A stretch of DNA of 31,671 bases, taken from assembly GCA_004352715.1 (NCBI GenBank), contig SCFE01000098.1:555749-587419 (forward strand). The letters run 5' to 3'. Positions 11,021 to 21,015 of this stretch are shown one piece after another (the stretch's first letter is position 1; the number at the start of each line of letters is the position of its first letter). The position numbers and the translations under genes are program-made. This DNA comes from Hofstenia miamia. Its lineage: Eukaryota; Xenacoelomorpha; Acoela. The notes under the pieces are model-generated. The model was not told the origin of the DNA. It was given only the letters and a program-made list of their open reading frames with translations, and made no database searches.

Positions 11021-11062
11021 ATGATGATGTTTGAAATAAACCAAGCCGGTATATCTCTTTCA
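11021..11062 (+). ncRNA. Decayed hammerhead-ribozyme-like motif behind PLE relic 1
   Basis: About 75 nt after the PLE stop lies ATGATGA, then GTTT-gaaat-AAAC, which can form a helix II, then CAAG where an active ribozyme has GAAA, and a CTCTTTCATA tail similar to the one behind the motif at 31431-31470. Core bases are missing, so it should not cleave. The call depends on positional alignment with the intact motif. Confidence 0.3.
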
Positions 11063-11077
11063 TAGCGTCTATCTAGA

Positions 11078-11094
11078 ATATATATATATATATA
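11078..11094. repeat. TA dinucleotide microsatellite
   Basis: An uninterrupted AT/TA run just behind the PLE relic. The equivalent run in the second block (about 23777-23796) differs in length and surroundings. Confidence 0.7.
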
Positions 11095-11681
11095 CATAGT
11101 TCTATCATCTAAGAAGTAAAAACTTTTTTATCTCTTATTATTTTTTATATAAAATACTTATTAATATATGCAAGTAGGCCTATGTTTAAAGATTTACATT
11201 CACAAGCATGTTATTTTATGCTTAAAATGTAATATTTGCGAACATGAGATCAAATAATAATTTTAATACTTTTGAAATGGACATCATTAAATATATTAAA
11301 ATTTTTAATTAAAAGACACAAAAAGTTTCTCATTTCTATAATTTATAAAGGCTCGCTTAAGAATATTGTGCATTAATTAGTGTTTGTTATCGTCTTTGAA
11401 TTTGATCAAAGCAATTCTTCAATTAGGCTTATGTATTTTCAGTTGAAAGACTAAGGGTGAATAAATGATAACCTTGTATCATTCTTGCCATTCGTTCCTT
11501 AGAATTCAAATATTAATGTACAATATTCATAAATTTTACAAAATTTGTTGTATACAATATATTAGTAAATAATGAAACGAAATTATGCCTATACGAAACT
11601 TGAAATAGAGGTAAATACTCCTAGGGTGTAGTGTACTAACTTCCACGTATTCATAATCTACAGAATTTAATATTGCGCTTT
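11095..11681. other. Non-coding stretch between PLE relic and GPCR gene
   Basis: No ORF of interest. It lies downstream of the minus-strand GPCR gene and would hold its 3' UTR; no convincing poly(A) signal was pinned down. The sharp rise in identity to the second block begins here, around 11345. Confidence 0.5.
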
Positions 11682-12879
11682 TTACAATTTAAATTGGTTT
11701 TTGAACAGATCAAAAAATGCTGTGCGAAACATTGGACCAGAGATGAAGTAAAAGATGAAGTTAAGAGAGGAATTAGTTATGGACAAGAAAAACTGAAAGT
11801 TATCAGCAAGTAGCAATCTTGCAACTGCGCGTTCAGTGGCAGGTGTGTAACTGTAGACTACGGTAACGACTATGATTGTAGGTGTCATCAAAATACAAAA
11901 GATAATGCTGTTTGTCAGTAACATTATTGTTAAGCGCCTTTCTGTTGTGTTGTCCTTTTGTCTTTTTCTTAAAGAATATATGAAATATCCGTTAGCCAAT
12001 AATACGATTGTAAAAGGCAAACCTACAGCAATAACTCCCACATAGATAGCGGTAAACCAATATTTAAATACGCGACTGCCATCAAGAATGCATGCAGAAC
12101 CTATCTTGCTAAATTTAAAAATATTAGGTGTAGCAAGACCATAGCAGAAAATGACAATAAAAATACTGATTTTGTACGCCAACTTCGGCTTTCCATTTGT
12201 TCTGTACCACACTGGGTAATGTATTGCAATGACGCGATCAACTGCAAGAAACATCATGTGGTATATTGCAGCTAAACTACTACCCAAACATTGAAACTCG
12301 AATAACTAAATTTTAATAAATTTATTAATAAAATTTCACACCGTTTAGAATGTAATAATATATAATGTGGAAACTTTCTCTAAAAAATCTAATGCATGTA
12401 TATGACTAGTTCAATATTCTAAATTTGTGTGCTTGAAAATTATCTATTTACATAACTTATTTGTTGATAAGCTTCCTCACGAAACAAATGTTGCAACTGT
12501 GCAAAAGTTGTAAGATGCTATAAAGCTTCTAAATGTTTTAGGTTGTTTCAACCTTACAATAGGACAAATGGCCCTGCTTTTTAAATAGTTTGATACGTAC
12601 TTTGCAAAGAAAATTGCTATGATTTAAAATATTGATATTTGCTAAAGTGCCACCAAGTTCAACGTATCCATCTTGAATGATCGCAATAGAATCCCATACC
12701 GCCTGACACATGATCAATGTCATCGAAGAATTGTGAATCTTTGTGTTCTTGGCAGTAAAAAAACAACATGTGTTTAGTACCAATCCAAGTGAACAAACTA
12801 TGACACCAGAAAAGCTTACATATTTTATCAATTGATGTTCCAATAATTCTTCAAGTGTCGTATTCGAATCACTACCCAT
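11682..12879 (-). CDS. Class A (rhodopsin-like) G-protein-coupled receptor, two exons, copy 1
   Basis: Exon 1 runs 12879-12601 and exon 2 12305-11682 (minus strand), joined over a 295-nt intron with GTACGT donor (12600) and TTTAG acceptor (12306), phase 0, giving 300 residues. The ATG at 12879 is chosen because the upstream frame has no ATG before a stop. Seen: N-glycosylation site N6; TM1 with N36 (1.50); TM2 D63 (2.50); C92 opening TM3 and C165 in loop 2 for the disulfide; D116-R117-V118 in place of DRY; P190 in TM5; P235 in TM6 without the usual CWxP tryptophan; N275-F-I-F-Y279 in place of NPxxY; SGPMFR start of helix 8 and a short tail. The family is a plasma-membrane receptor coupling to G proteins. 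The ligand is unknown; the TM7 form recalls invertebrate peptide-receptor-like orphans (inference). The reading frame is intact. Confidence 0.88.
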
Positions 12880-13944
12880 TCCTAAAAGTATTATTAGCAA
12901 CGTAATTGTTGATGATTATCACGACTATATTACTTGGATTAATTTCATAGGCTTTGTCTCAATCTACGGTTAGAATATGGGAATGGTAGACTGTATTGCA
13001 ATTATACCTTCTTGGTCTAAGCATAGCAGATGCTTTTCAATGTCATAGTTCAAGCGTGATCAGTCACAAAGTCTAACCGTGGACTTACTAGATAGTAATA
13101 TTTTGTCTGACTAAATTAGATTTCAAATATATTATTATGCACATGTGTATTTGTTAATTAATTTTACTTACTACAGAGTAAGAATCAATCTAGGAAGTTC
13201 ATACCTAATCTGATCCAAATCGTATATTTTTGACCAGAAAATAAGTAATTTGAATATCCTGCTCAATTTGATTCTGAACTTTCCATTCTATTTTTTATTG
13301 ATGTTTTTCTGCTGAATGTAGAATGCTCATCATTTTATGATAATATTCAGTGCATAGAATACTGAACAATCCGCGGAATGTAATACGCAAGATATTCGCT
13401 AATTTATACTATAATGAAATTTTGACGTTTCATGATCATTTACTATTTACTCTTTATGTTCATATTTGTTCAGTAATATTTTGACTTAAATTTGCCTGTT
13501 AAATATTATGCAGGGTGTGGGAATTTTGAATTTTTGGATTTCAAACGATTTTATAAGAAGAAACATTAATTTGTATATTAAACCTAAATATTTATACAAT
13601 CATTTAATCATGGCTGTACACTTAAATAATTAACAATTGGCTCTAAATTTGACCACTGTATTTTTATGTTATATTTTCACCAAATTCAAGTTTTGAACAA
13701 ATAAAATCCAACGCCCACATCCTCATTAAACCTTAACAAGAGAGGCTCGGTTGCCAACCAAATTTAGCAAGAGGGCTGATGTCAAATAGCATATTTATTT
13801 GTTTAGCAAGGCCAAAAGTATATCAGTAATTTGACTGCGGGGTTTCACTTGAAAACAATCTAGGCCTCTGACAGATTTCACTCTGGCATCGTTTAGTAAA
13901 GAATGACAATATAAATACTTAGATGTTCTTAGTTAAATGCATGT
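12880..13944. other. 5' flank of GPCR gene copy 1, no other gene
   Basis: AT-rich and non-coding in all frames. It would contain the promoter and any 5' UTR of the minus-strand receptor gene, but no specific element is recognised. It is nearly identical to 25594-26653 except for a short indel near 13750 and two changes near 13887. Confidence 0.5.
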
Positions 13945-14994
13945 TAAGCAAACAACCTAGAATAATACACGAATGAAATTCTAATTTTAATGGAAATCAT
14001 GTTTCACATTTCTGAGCTAATTCTGATTAAGCAGAAATTCCGATTGACTGAGCAAAAGTCTATTTCTGCTAATGACGTGATCATTCTAAAATTTAAAAAC
14101 ACCCAGAAAAGTCATTCATGAATAATGCAAAATGATTTAGGAAGATGTTTTGCAACGAAAGAACATCTTGTATATTAAATTCAGCAGTTAGTGATGTGAG
14201 CTAACATCAAGGACTCCTTCAATTAAATTATATAGCTAACCTCAAAGATGTTCATAAATTATTTTAAAGGAAATTTAATTGTGAAAATTATAAATTCACG
14301 GTCTTTTAGCCCATAAATATTGTTTGTCAAAATCATTTACTCTAGCAAAATTTACCCTGTGTTATCTTATTATTCAAAATTTATCAATTGCAACTTGTTT
14401 TTGTTCAATAAGCTATTGTTAATTTAAATAATAAACCTAAATTTTTGTTGCAAAAATCATATTGAAAAAAGCAATGAACTTTAAGGCTTTTTTATATATG
14501 GATAGACCTACCAAACCCATTGAGGCGTGCCATGCACAAAGTCAGATTTCGCGGGCCCTAGAGTTGGAAATGGTCCTCTTTTCCAAAACAGGATCAGACC
14601 AAAAAGTTTACAAGTTAAACGGTAAGGGTCTGGATCGTTTGGATAACGTACGTTAAAAACAAAACCCTTAAATTGTTTTTGCTGCCAAAAAACAGCAGTT
14701 TAAGAAATATACATGTATATAGGGAATACTAGGGCAATTCTTTTCTAGCCTAAAAATTGAATTTTAACGCTAAAACTTATCAAAAAAAATATTTTGATCA
14801 ATTAATCAAATTATAACTCCTCATATTGATTAGGTTTTTGTTAAGACGTATATAATCAAGTGCTGTTTACAAATGACAAAATATGCTTAAGATTTTATAC
14901 AGAAAAAAAACTTGGCAATTGGTTTGCAGAAATAGTAAAAACTTTCTTAAGAATGGCATTACACTATGACATAGATTTAAATTTTTGCTAAGCA
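13945..14994. repeat. 1-kb tandem unit 1a
   Basis: First of two head-to-tail units in this block. It includes two clear hairpins (AGCAGAAAT/ATTTCTGCT at 14030-14070 and AAGATGTT/AACATCTT at 14142-14169) and a small ORF. Unit-a-specific variants near its end (GGCAATTGG, GGCATTACACTATGAC) are shared with unit 2a of the other block. It ends at the single N (14995). Confidence 0.85.
14474..14656 (+). CDS. Small conserved ORF or first exon, product unknown (unit 1a)
   Basis: From the ATG at 14474, 60 codons are open to TAA at 14654-14656 (four further open codons lie upstream). The composition is far less AT-rich than the flanks, including GCGGGCCCTAGAG. The hydrophilic product starts MNFKAFLYMDRPTKP and has no signal peptide, membrane segment or domain that I recognise. 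Near the end, AAC|GTACGT at 14647/14648 is a very good splice donor in phase 0, the same donor hexamer as in the GPCR gene. The ORF may therefore be an exon continuing elsewhere. All four copies in the window give the same protein. It could also be a non-coding repeat that happens to be open; no function is proposed. Confidence 0.35.
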   Translation: MNFKAFLYMDRPTKPIEACHAQSQISRALELEMVLFSKTGSDQKVYKLNGKGLDRLDNVR

Positions 14995-14995
14995 N

Positions 14996-16044
14996 TAAGC
15001 AAAAAACCTAGAATAATACACGAATGAAATTCTAATTTTAATGGAAATCATGTTTCACATTTCTGAGCTAATTCTGATTAAGCAGAAATTCCGATTGACT
15101 GAGCAAAAGTCTATTTCTGCTAATGACGTGATCATTCTAAAATTTAAAAACACCCAGAAAAGTCATTCATGAATAATGCAAAATGATTTAGGAAGATGTT
15201 TTGCAACGAAAGAACATCTTGTATATTAAATTCAGCAGTTAGTGATGTGAGCTAACATCAAGGACTCCTTCAATTAAATTATATAGCTAACCTCAAAGAT
15301 GTTCATAAATTATTTTAAAGGAAATTTAATTGTGAAAATTATAAATTCACGGTCTTTTAGCCCATAAATATTGTTTGTCAAAATCATTTACTCTAGCAAA
15401 ATTTACCCTGTGTTATCTTATTATTCAAAATTTATCAATTGCAACTTGTTTTTGTTCAATAAGCTATTGTTAATTTAAATAATAAACCTAAATTTTTGTT
15501 GCAAAAATCATATTGAAAAAAGCAATGAACTTTAAGGCTTTTTTATATATGGATAGACCTACCAAACCCATTGAGGCGTGCCATGCACAAAGTCAGATTT
15601 CGCGGGCCCTAGAGTTGGAAATGGTCCTCTTTTCCAAAACAGGATCAGACCAAAAAGTTTACAAGTTAAACGGTAAGGGTCTGGATCGTTTGGATAACGT
15701 ACGTTAAAAACAAAACCCTTAAATTGTTTTTGCTGCCAAAAAACAGCAGTTTAAGAAATATACATGTATATAGGGAATACTAGGGCAATTCTTTTCTAGC
15801 CTAAAAATTGAATTTTAACGCTAAAACTTATCAAAAAAATATTTTGATCAATTAATCAAATTATAACTCCTCATATTGATTAGGTTTTTGTTAAGACGTA
15901 TATAATCAAGTGCTGTTTACAAATGACAAAATATGCTTAAGATTTTATACAGAAAAAAAACTTGGCAAAAGGTTTGCAGAAATAGTAAAAACTTTCTTAA
16001 GAATGGCGTTACACTATCACATGAATTTAAATTTTTGCTAAGCA
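14996..16044. repeat. 1-kb tandem unit 1b
   Basis: Second unit, starting TAAGCAAAAAACCTAG right after the single N. It carries unit-b variants (one A fewer in the run at 15833, GGCAAAAGG, GGCGTTACACTATCAC) that recur in unit 2b. Its first ~70 bases have no counterpart at the start of unit 2b, which suggests the N junction was not joined correctly. Confidence 0.85.
15525..15707 (+). CDS. Small conserved ORF or first exon, product unknown (unit 1b)
   Basis: The translation is identical to the ORF at 14474-14656, with the same good GTACGT donor before the stop. Full identity across units that differ elsewhere fits either selection on the ORF or simply the low overall divergence of the units. 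Confidence 0.33.
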   Translation: MNFKAFLYMDRPTKPIEACHAQSQISRALELEMVLFSKTGSDQKVYKLNGKGLDRLDNVR

Positions 16045-17771
16045 ATTTTACTACAAATATAGAAATTCACTAATATTCGATTATTGCCTAAATATCATAT
16101 AAAATTAAATATTATACCTGCCAAAATATCATACAACCATACTAAATAATTGAATAATTCTGTTTTTCATGTCTAAACCAATTTTGTAATATGTTTTCGC
16201 CGGAAAAAAACATTTTGACAAATTCCTCTAAATTAATAATAACATATTTGATTGAATAATTTGCATCTAATATCATTTGAGCCTGAGGTCTGAAACGGAA
16301 TATGCTTAAAGGGACCAAATATAACCTATTATTTGCACATACAACAGAACGAAATAAAAGAGGAAATACATTCCTCTATCTTGTAGTGCTTTCAGATTGC
16401 GGATATCTTCCTCACTTTTTGTGCTATATGTCCTTAAGTAATCTTTTCAGGATCATTAAGAAATTTAAAAAATTCTTAGGTTGTTTAAAGTTAGTATCTT
16501 TCGAATGCTAAAATTTTGCAGTAAAATGGCCTCTTCGGCACATCTTTTGAAACACAAAAATAATAATGTACTATATCTAATTGGTAAATTTTATAAACTA
16601 TTACTACAGCTGCAGTTATACCACTCTTTGAAGATTTTTGCAGTTAATAACTAATGACGTTCTTAGGTCGTCACTATTTTTTCTCCAAACAATAATGCTA
16701 TTAACACCACAGTACGAGCCAATATAAATATTATCAAAAGATTATTATATTACGAATAGTATGATTAGTTGCATTTTATAATATTGCATTACATTATTAT
16801 AGGATTAATTATTGAATTCTAATGAAATTGAAGGACAATGTGACTGAATTCAACATGAGAGTAGCCAAACGAAATAGTCAAGCCCATTAAATGTTACAAT
16901 GTAATTTATAATATGTTAGAATTATGAAAAAAACATTATGAGCAGAGTCTATCATTAATGCATCAATACTACATGTAATTGTATCCTGCATTAAATTTTC
17001 GCTTTTGCGCACATCTTATTTGAATCCTAGATGATAATCGGCTCCTTTTTATATTTGCTCTTAATATCACAAAATGTTCGAATACTTGATAAGTGCTATG
17101 GATGAATGAAGCGAGCTTAACATTTTTCGAGTTAATTCAAAAAAAAATTATTATCAAGATAAATATAATAAATCATTTTAGCACTGATATATTAAAACAT
17201 TTAAATTCGAATAAATTTACTAAAAACACAATGGGGTAAAATGAAGAAAGAATACCTTTATGAAATGAAAAATCAGAAAGCTCTTGCAAATTTATAAACT
17301 AATCAGCCAATCAAAATTTACTATTGTGTTTTTGAAATTTTGTAATAGTCAACGGCTACTCAAAGTAATGGAAAGCTAAATAAGATTCGTCCCGATTAAT
17401 GACAAATTGTGATGTTACAACTTGTGTATTAGTTCAACTTTATGTAAATTATAGAAAAAATTAGAAGAATTTTAAATATTATACAAATCATCAAATTGGG
17501 CTTCTATAAATTGATTTCTGCTTTTTTCAACTTGAGATTAAGGCAATACTCTCACATTTGAGAATTTTGGATTGTTCATTAAGTGTTTTTTGCATTTAAT
17601 ATAATTCATTTTCATATTCATAGCGAACTAATGAATTTACTGATGTTGAATTGCATGTATGTCAAATATCCTAAGATGTTAAATCAATATCACGATATTA
17701 GGTGAATATTATACCTGAATATTGAAACTTCTCATAAATCATTTATTTATTACTATTGCTTTGTGTTGTAG
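16045..17771. other. AT-rich stretch, no gene recognised
   Basis: A 69-codon frame at 16302-16511 has no recognisable motif and no supporting splice sites, so it is not called. The rest is non-coding. It is almost identical to 28692-30419. Confidence 0.5.
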
Positions 17772-17927
17772 ATACACATCTGCATCTTATTTGCTACCTA
17801 TTATAATACAATGATCTTGTATTCTTTAGCAGACTATTGTCTGGGAAATGTGTATTTGATGTTCTTAGCCGCTATTCTTCATCAAATTCTCGTTCCTCTG
17901 ATACTATTTTGTTTAAATTTCTTAGCA
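17772..17927 (+). CDS. Possible terminal exon of a membrane protein, copy 1 (cut by gap)
   Basis: A good acceptor (TTGCTTTGTGTTGTAG, ending 17771) is followed by an uninterrupted frame. It contains ATG at 17811 and a long hydrophobic stretch (NVYLMFLAAILHQILVPLIL) that would form one or two membrane helices. The sequence stops at an alanine codon just before the N run; in the second block the next codon is TAA. The family is unknown and upstream exons were not found. It could be a chance AT-rich hydrophobic frame. Confidence 0.28.
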
Positions 17928-18927
17928 NNNNNNNNNNNNNNNNNNNNNNNNNNNNNNNNNNNNNNNNNNNNNNNNNNNNNNNNNNNNNNNNNNNNNNNNN
18001 NNNNNNNNNNNNNNNNNNNNNNNNNNNNNNNNNNNNNNNNNNNNNNNNNNNNNNNNNNNNNNNNNNNNNNNNNNNNNNNNNNNNNNNNNNNNNNNNNNNN
18101 NNNNNNNNNNNNNNNNNNNNNNNNNNNNNNNNNNNNNNNNNNNNNNNNNNNNNNNNNNNNNNNNNNNNNNNNNNNNNNNNNNNNNNNNNNNNNNNNNNNN
18201 NNNNNNNNNNNNNNNNNNNNNNNNNNNNNNNNNNNNNNNNNNNNNNNNNNNNNNNNNNNNNNNNNNNNNNNNNNNNNNNNNNNNNNNNNNNNNNNNNNNN
18301 NNNNNNNNNNNNNNNNNNNNNNNNNNNNNNNNNNNNNNNNNNNNNNNNNNNNNNNNNNNNNNNNNNNNNNNNNNNNNNNNNNNNNNNNNNNNNNNNNNNN
18401 NNNNNNNNNNNNNNNNNNNNNNNNNNNNNNNNNNNNNNNNNNNNNNNNNNNNNNNNNNNNNNNNNNNNNNNNNNNNNNNNNNNNNNNNNNNNNNNNNNNN
18501 NNNNNNNNNNNNNNNNNNNNNNNNNNNNNNNNNNNNNNNNNNNNNNNNNNNNNNNNNNNNNNNNNNNNNNNNNNNNNNNNNNNNNNNNNNNNNNNNNNNN
18601 NNNNNNNNNNNNNNNNNNNNNNNNNNNNNNNNNNNNNNNNNNNNNNNNNNNNNNNNNNNNNNNNNNNNNNNNNNNNNNNNNNNNNNNNNNNNNNNNNNNN
18701 NNNNNNNNNNNNNNNNNNNNNNNNNNNNNNNNNNNNNNNNNNNNNNNNNNNNNNNNNNNNNNNNNNNNNNNNNNNNNNNNNNNNNNNNNNNNNNNNNNNN
18801 NNNNNNNNNNNNNNNNNNNNNNNNNNNNNNNNNNNNNNNNNNNNNNNNNNNNNNNNNNNNNNNNNNNNNNNNNNNNNNNNNNNNNNNNNNNNNNNNNNNN
18901 NNNNNNNNNNNNNNNNNNNNNNNNNNN
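17928..18927. other. Assembly gap (1000 N)
   Basis: Exactly 1000 N, which is typical of a placeholder for unknown size. It begins at the right edge of the first duplicated block. Long frames that seem to cross it are artefacts of N. Confidence 0.95.
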
Positions 18928-20206
18928 TTGTTTATTGCTATTTGTTACCACACTCACTTCAAAAAACAACAAAATCAGGACCAATCCTCAAATATATTGC
19001 AAACAACGAGTTTTACCTTTGGATACAAATCCAAAGCCAATAACCGATTAAAAACAGTATTTACTGAAATTGAAATTTTCCCATTTTAAATGAATTTTGC
19101 TACAAATAGATGAATTTTCCCAAGTTTATGTTTCTTCGAGTACCTCACTTTCTACACATAGTGTTGTATGATGGCCTAGTTCTAGTTCTCTTTTGCAACC
19201 TTAAACCCCATTTTTGGGGAAGTGAAGGTCATCAATATCGCCTAATTCTCATAGTTTGTTGAACGCTGATCTCGTGAGGTCCTGTGATGCAGAAAATTAT
19301 GAATCGCAAATTGTGAGAATTTTCTGATACAGATCTGGTGTTATAAGAATAATCACAGGGATTTAATTTCTTAAAGCTAAGAGCAAAAGATGAGTGCATA
19401 TTACTGTCAATATAGCCTGCATCAGTTTACAAAGTGGTATTCTGCTGCGATCTTTTAATATAATATTGTTAAATCGAAATTGGCTTATTATTCTCCTAAG
19501 CCATGTTTTTAAGGGTCGTAGTCGTTTGCAAACCTACCTGATAATTGAACTATCAATGAAACCTGAAATATTTTGCAAATTTGAGGAATTAGAAATTTAA
19601 GTTTACTAATAATTCCCTCAAAGTTTTCCAAGGGACTGCTAAAAGTAAAAAAAGTTCTAATAGATTTCTTGTCTCTTGAATGGTTCAATTTCGAATTTTA
19701 GTTCACTTTCTGAAATATCATTGTATTTGGAAAGATTATATTTGGTAAATTTCATATCCACCAATTACTTAAAATTTGTTAGTCTTGTTGAAAGATCCAA
19801 AAAACTCGACATCCAATGCTGTTTGTATCACTCTATCACTTAATTATGTTCTATTAATTATCTTTCAAAAATACGTATGAATCATACTATAATTCATAGA
19901 TAGTTCATAATCAACACTAAATTTAGACACATAGGTACTTCTTCATAATCTAAGACATGTTCTTCCACAATTATTTTCTGATTATGCCATTATATTGAAG
20001 TAGTTTTCTAAGCTAGAGATGAGAAACATTCAGCATTTAAGCAGATTTCACGGTTAAGTAGCTAAAAGACAAGGAATCAATGACTAAGAGAGTCCGTAAA
20101 GATGCCAAATTTTTTTCTTCGTTTTGTACTACTACATAGCACGCTCATGCAATGAGAAGTCTTTCATTATAGAAATTTTCTTTGTTAAAAATATTTTTAC
20201 TAGTAA
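18928..20206. other. Single-copy contig, no gene recognised
   Basis: This segment is not related to the continuation behind the second block (30575 onward). A 68-codon frame at 19394-19600 has no recognisable feature. Nothing else is supported. Confidence 0.5.
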
Positions 20207-20280
20207 TTAGGGGTGATAACGATTAATGTATTTTTAATAGTATACTTAATAAATTAACGATTAATTAATAGTTAACTTTT
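20207..20280 (+). mobile_element. Possible hAT-type element terminus
   Basis: TAGGGGTGATAACGATTAAT followed by repeated TTAACGATTAATTAA words is a common pattern at the ends of non-autonomous hAT elements (TAGGGGTG start, CGATTAA subterminal repeats). The opposite end was not located, so the assignment is tentative. Confidence 0.3.
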
Positions 20281-20737
20281 GGCTTAATCAAAACTTCCAC
20301 ACTAACATTTATTGACAAGTTCAGTTAAAAAGAAGAAATTGAATAAGTGTTTTTCTTTCAAATCGCATCACATTACCAACAATGCAAACTCAAACGCACA
20401 AGTGTACTAACAACTGACGACCAAGTATTATTAACATTTTAATCATTTACACGGAACTGAATCTGATTACTACTTAAAAACAAATTTAAATGTTAAAATC
20501 GACTAAATATTAATTGTATTTTTTATTAGTATGATTAACATGTGGTAATTTGACTATTTATGTTTAATACCCGGCTGCAGCTATTGACATTAGTGGCTAT
20601 ATTTAAGATGATTTCTACTAACGTCTAAGAAATCTCAATACCGAACCAGCTACGACTACTTATTTTTCCTTAAACATTCATTTCTGTTCTAAGCATCCTA
20701 GATATATAAATGTGGTTGATATGTGTTAGCATATATG

Positions 20738-20771
20738 CAGTCATGATCAAAAGTTTCGGAACACCTGCATG
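20738..20771 (+). repeat. Possible Tc1-like terminal inverted repeat
   Basis: CAGTCATGATCAAAAGTTTC followed by GGAACACC resembles Tc1-family ends and shares the CAAAAGTTT-GGAACA words with the repeat at 1131-1159. Any element body would lie toward the 160-base N run beginning at 20856. Confidence 0.4.
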
Positions 20772-20855
20772 TAAAAAACCTTATTAGAATTTTTGACCGA
20801 TATATGCACTTTGAGATTGGCATTTGTACATTAACTATCTGTTATTGTGTTACTG

Positions 20856-21015
20856 NNNNNNNNNNNNNNNNNNNNNNNNNNNNNNNNNNNNNNNNNNNNN
20901 NNNNNNNNNNNNNNNNNNNNNNNNNNNNNNNNNNNNNNNNNNNNNNNNNNNNNNNNNNNNNNNNNNNNNNNNNNNNNNNNNNNNNNNNNNNNNNNNNNNN
21001 NNNNNNNNNNNNNNN
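20856..21015. other. Assembly gap (160 N)
   Basis: The gap size is not a round placeholder value, so it may be an estimated distance between linked contigs. Confidence 0.95.

Larger units (their letters stand above)
10274..17927. repeat. 7.6-kb duplicated block, copy 1
   Basis: This block recurs at 22977-30574 in the same orientation. From about 11345 onward only a few differences were found by eye, for example a small indel near 13750, two changes near 13887 and one near 17198. The first kilobase, holding the PLE relic, is much more diverged, with many substitutions and indels. The block carries one GPCR gene, two copies of a 1-kb tandem unit and a hydrophobic possible exon. It is bounded on both sides by N runs, so it could be an allelic contig placed next to its counterpart rather than a true segmental duplication. 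Confidence 0.9.

Noticed and set aside
12538-12600. Continuation of GPCR exon 1 to the stop at 12538 as a separate 120-codon protein
   Set aside because: Splicing at the GTACGT donor and the acceptor at 12306 rejoins the conserved TM3 start (LCK to LFEFQC); the read-through part is intron.
14462-14473. An earlier start for the small repeated ORF
   Set aside because: The first codon is TTG; the ATG at 14474 is the plausible start in an animal genome.
13945-16044. CRISPR-like or satellite array
   Set aside because: There are only two long units per block, with no short regular repeats and spacers, and the organism is eukaryotic.
16302-16511. 69-codon ORF, repeated at 28950-29159
   Set aside because: Its identity in both blocks simply reflects the block duplication; there is no motif, no composition shift and no clear splice signal.
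17811-19043. Apparent long reading frames of about 370-410 codons on both strands
   Set aside because: They are open only because they cross 1000 N; the same applies to frames across 21977-22976, 20856-21015 and 10215-10273.
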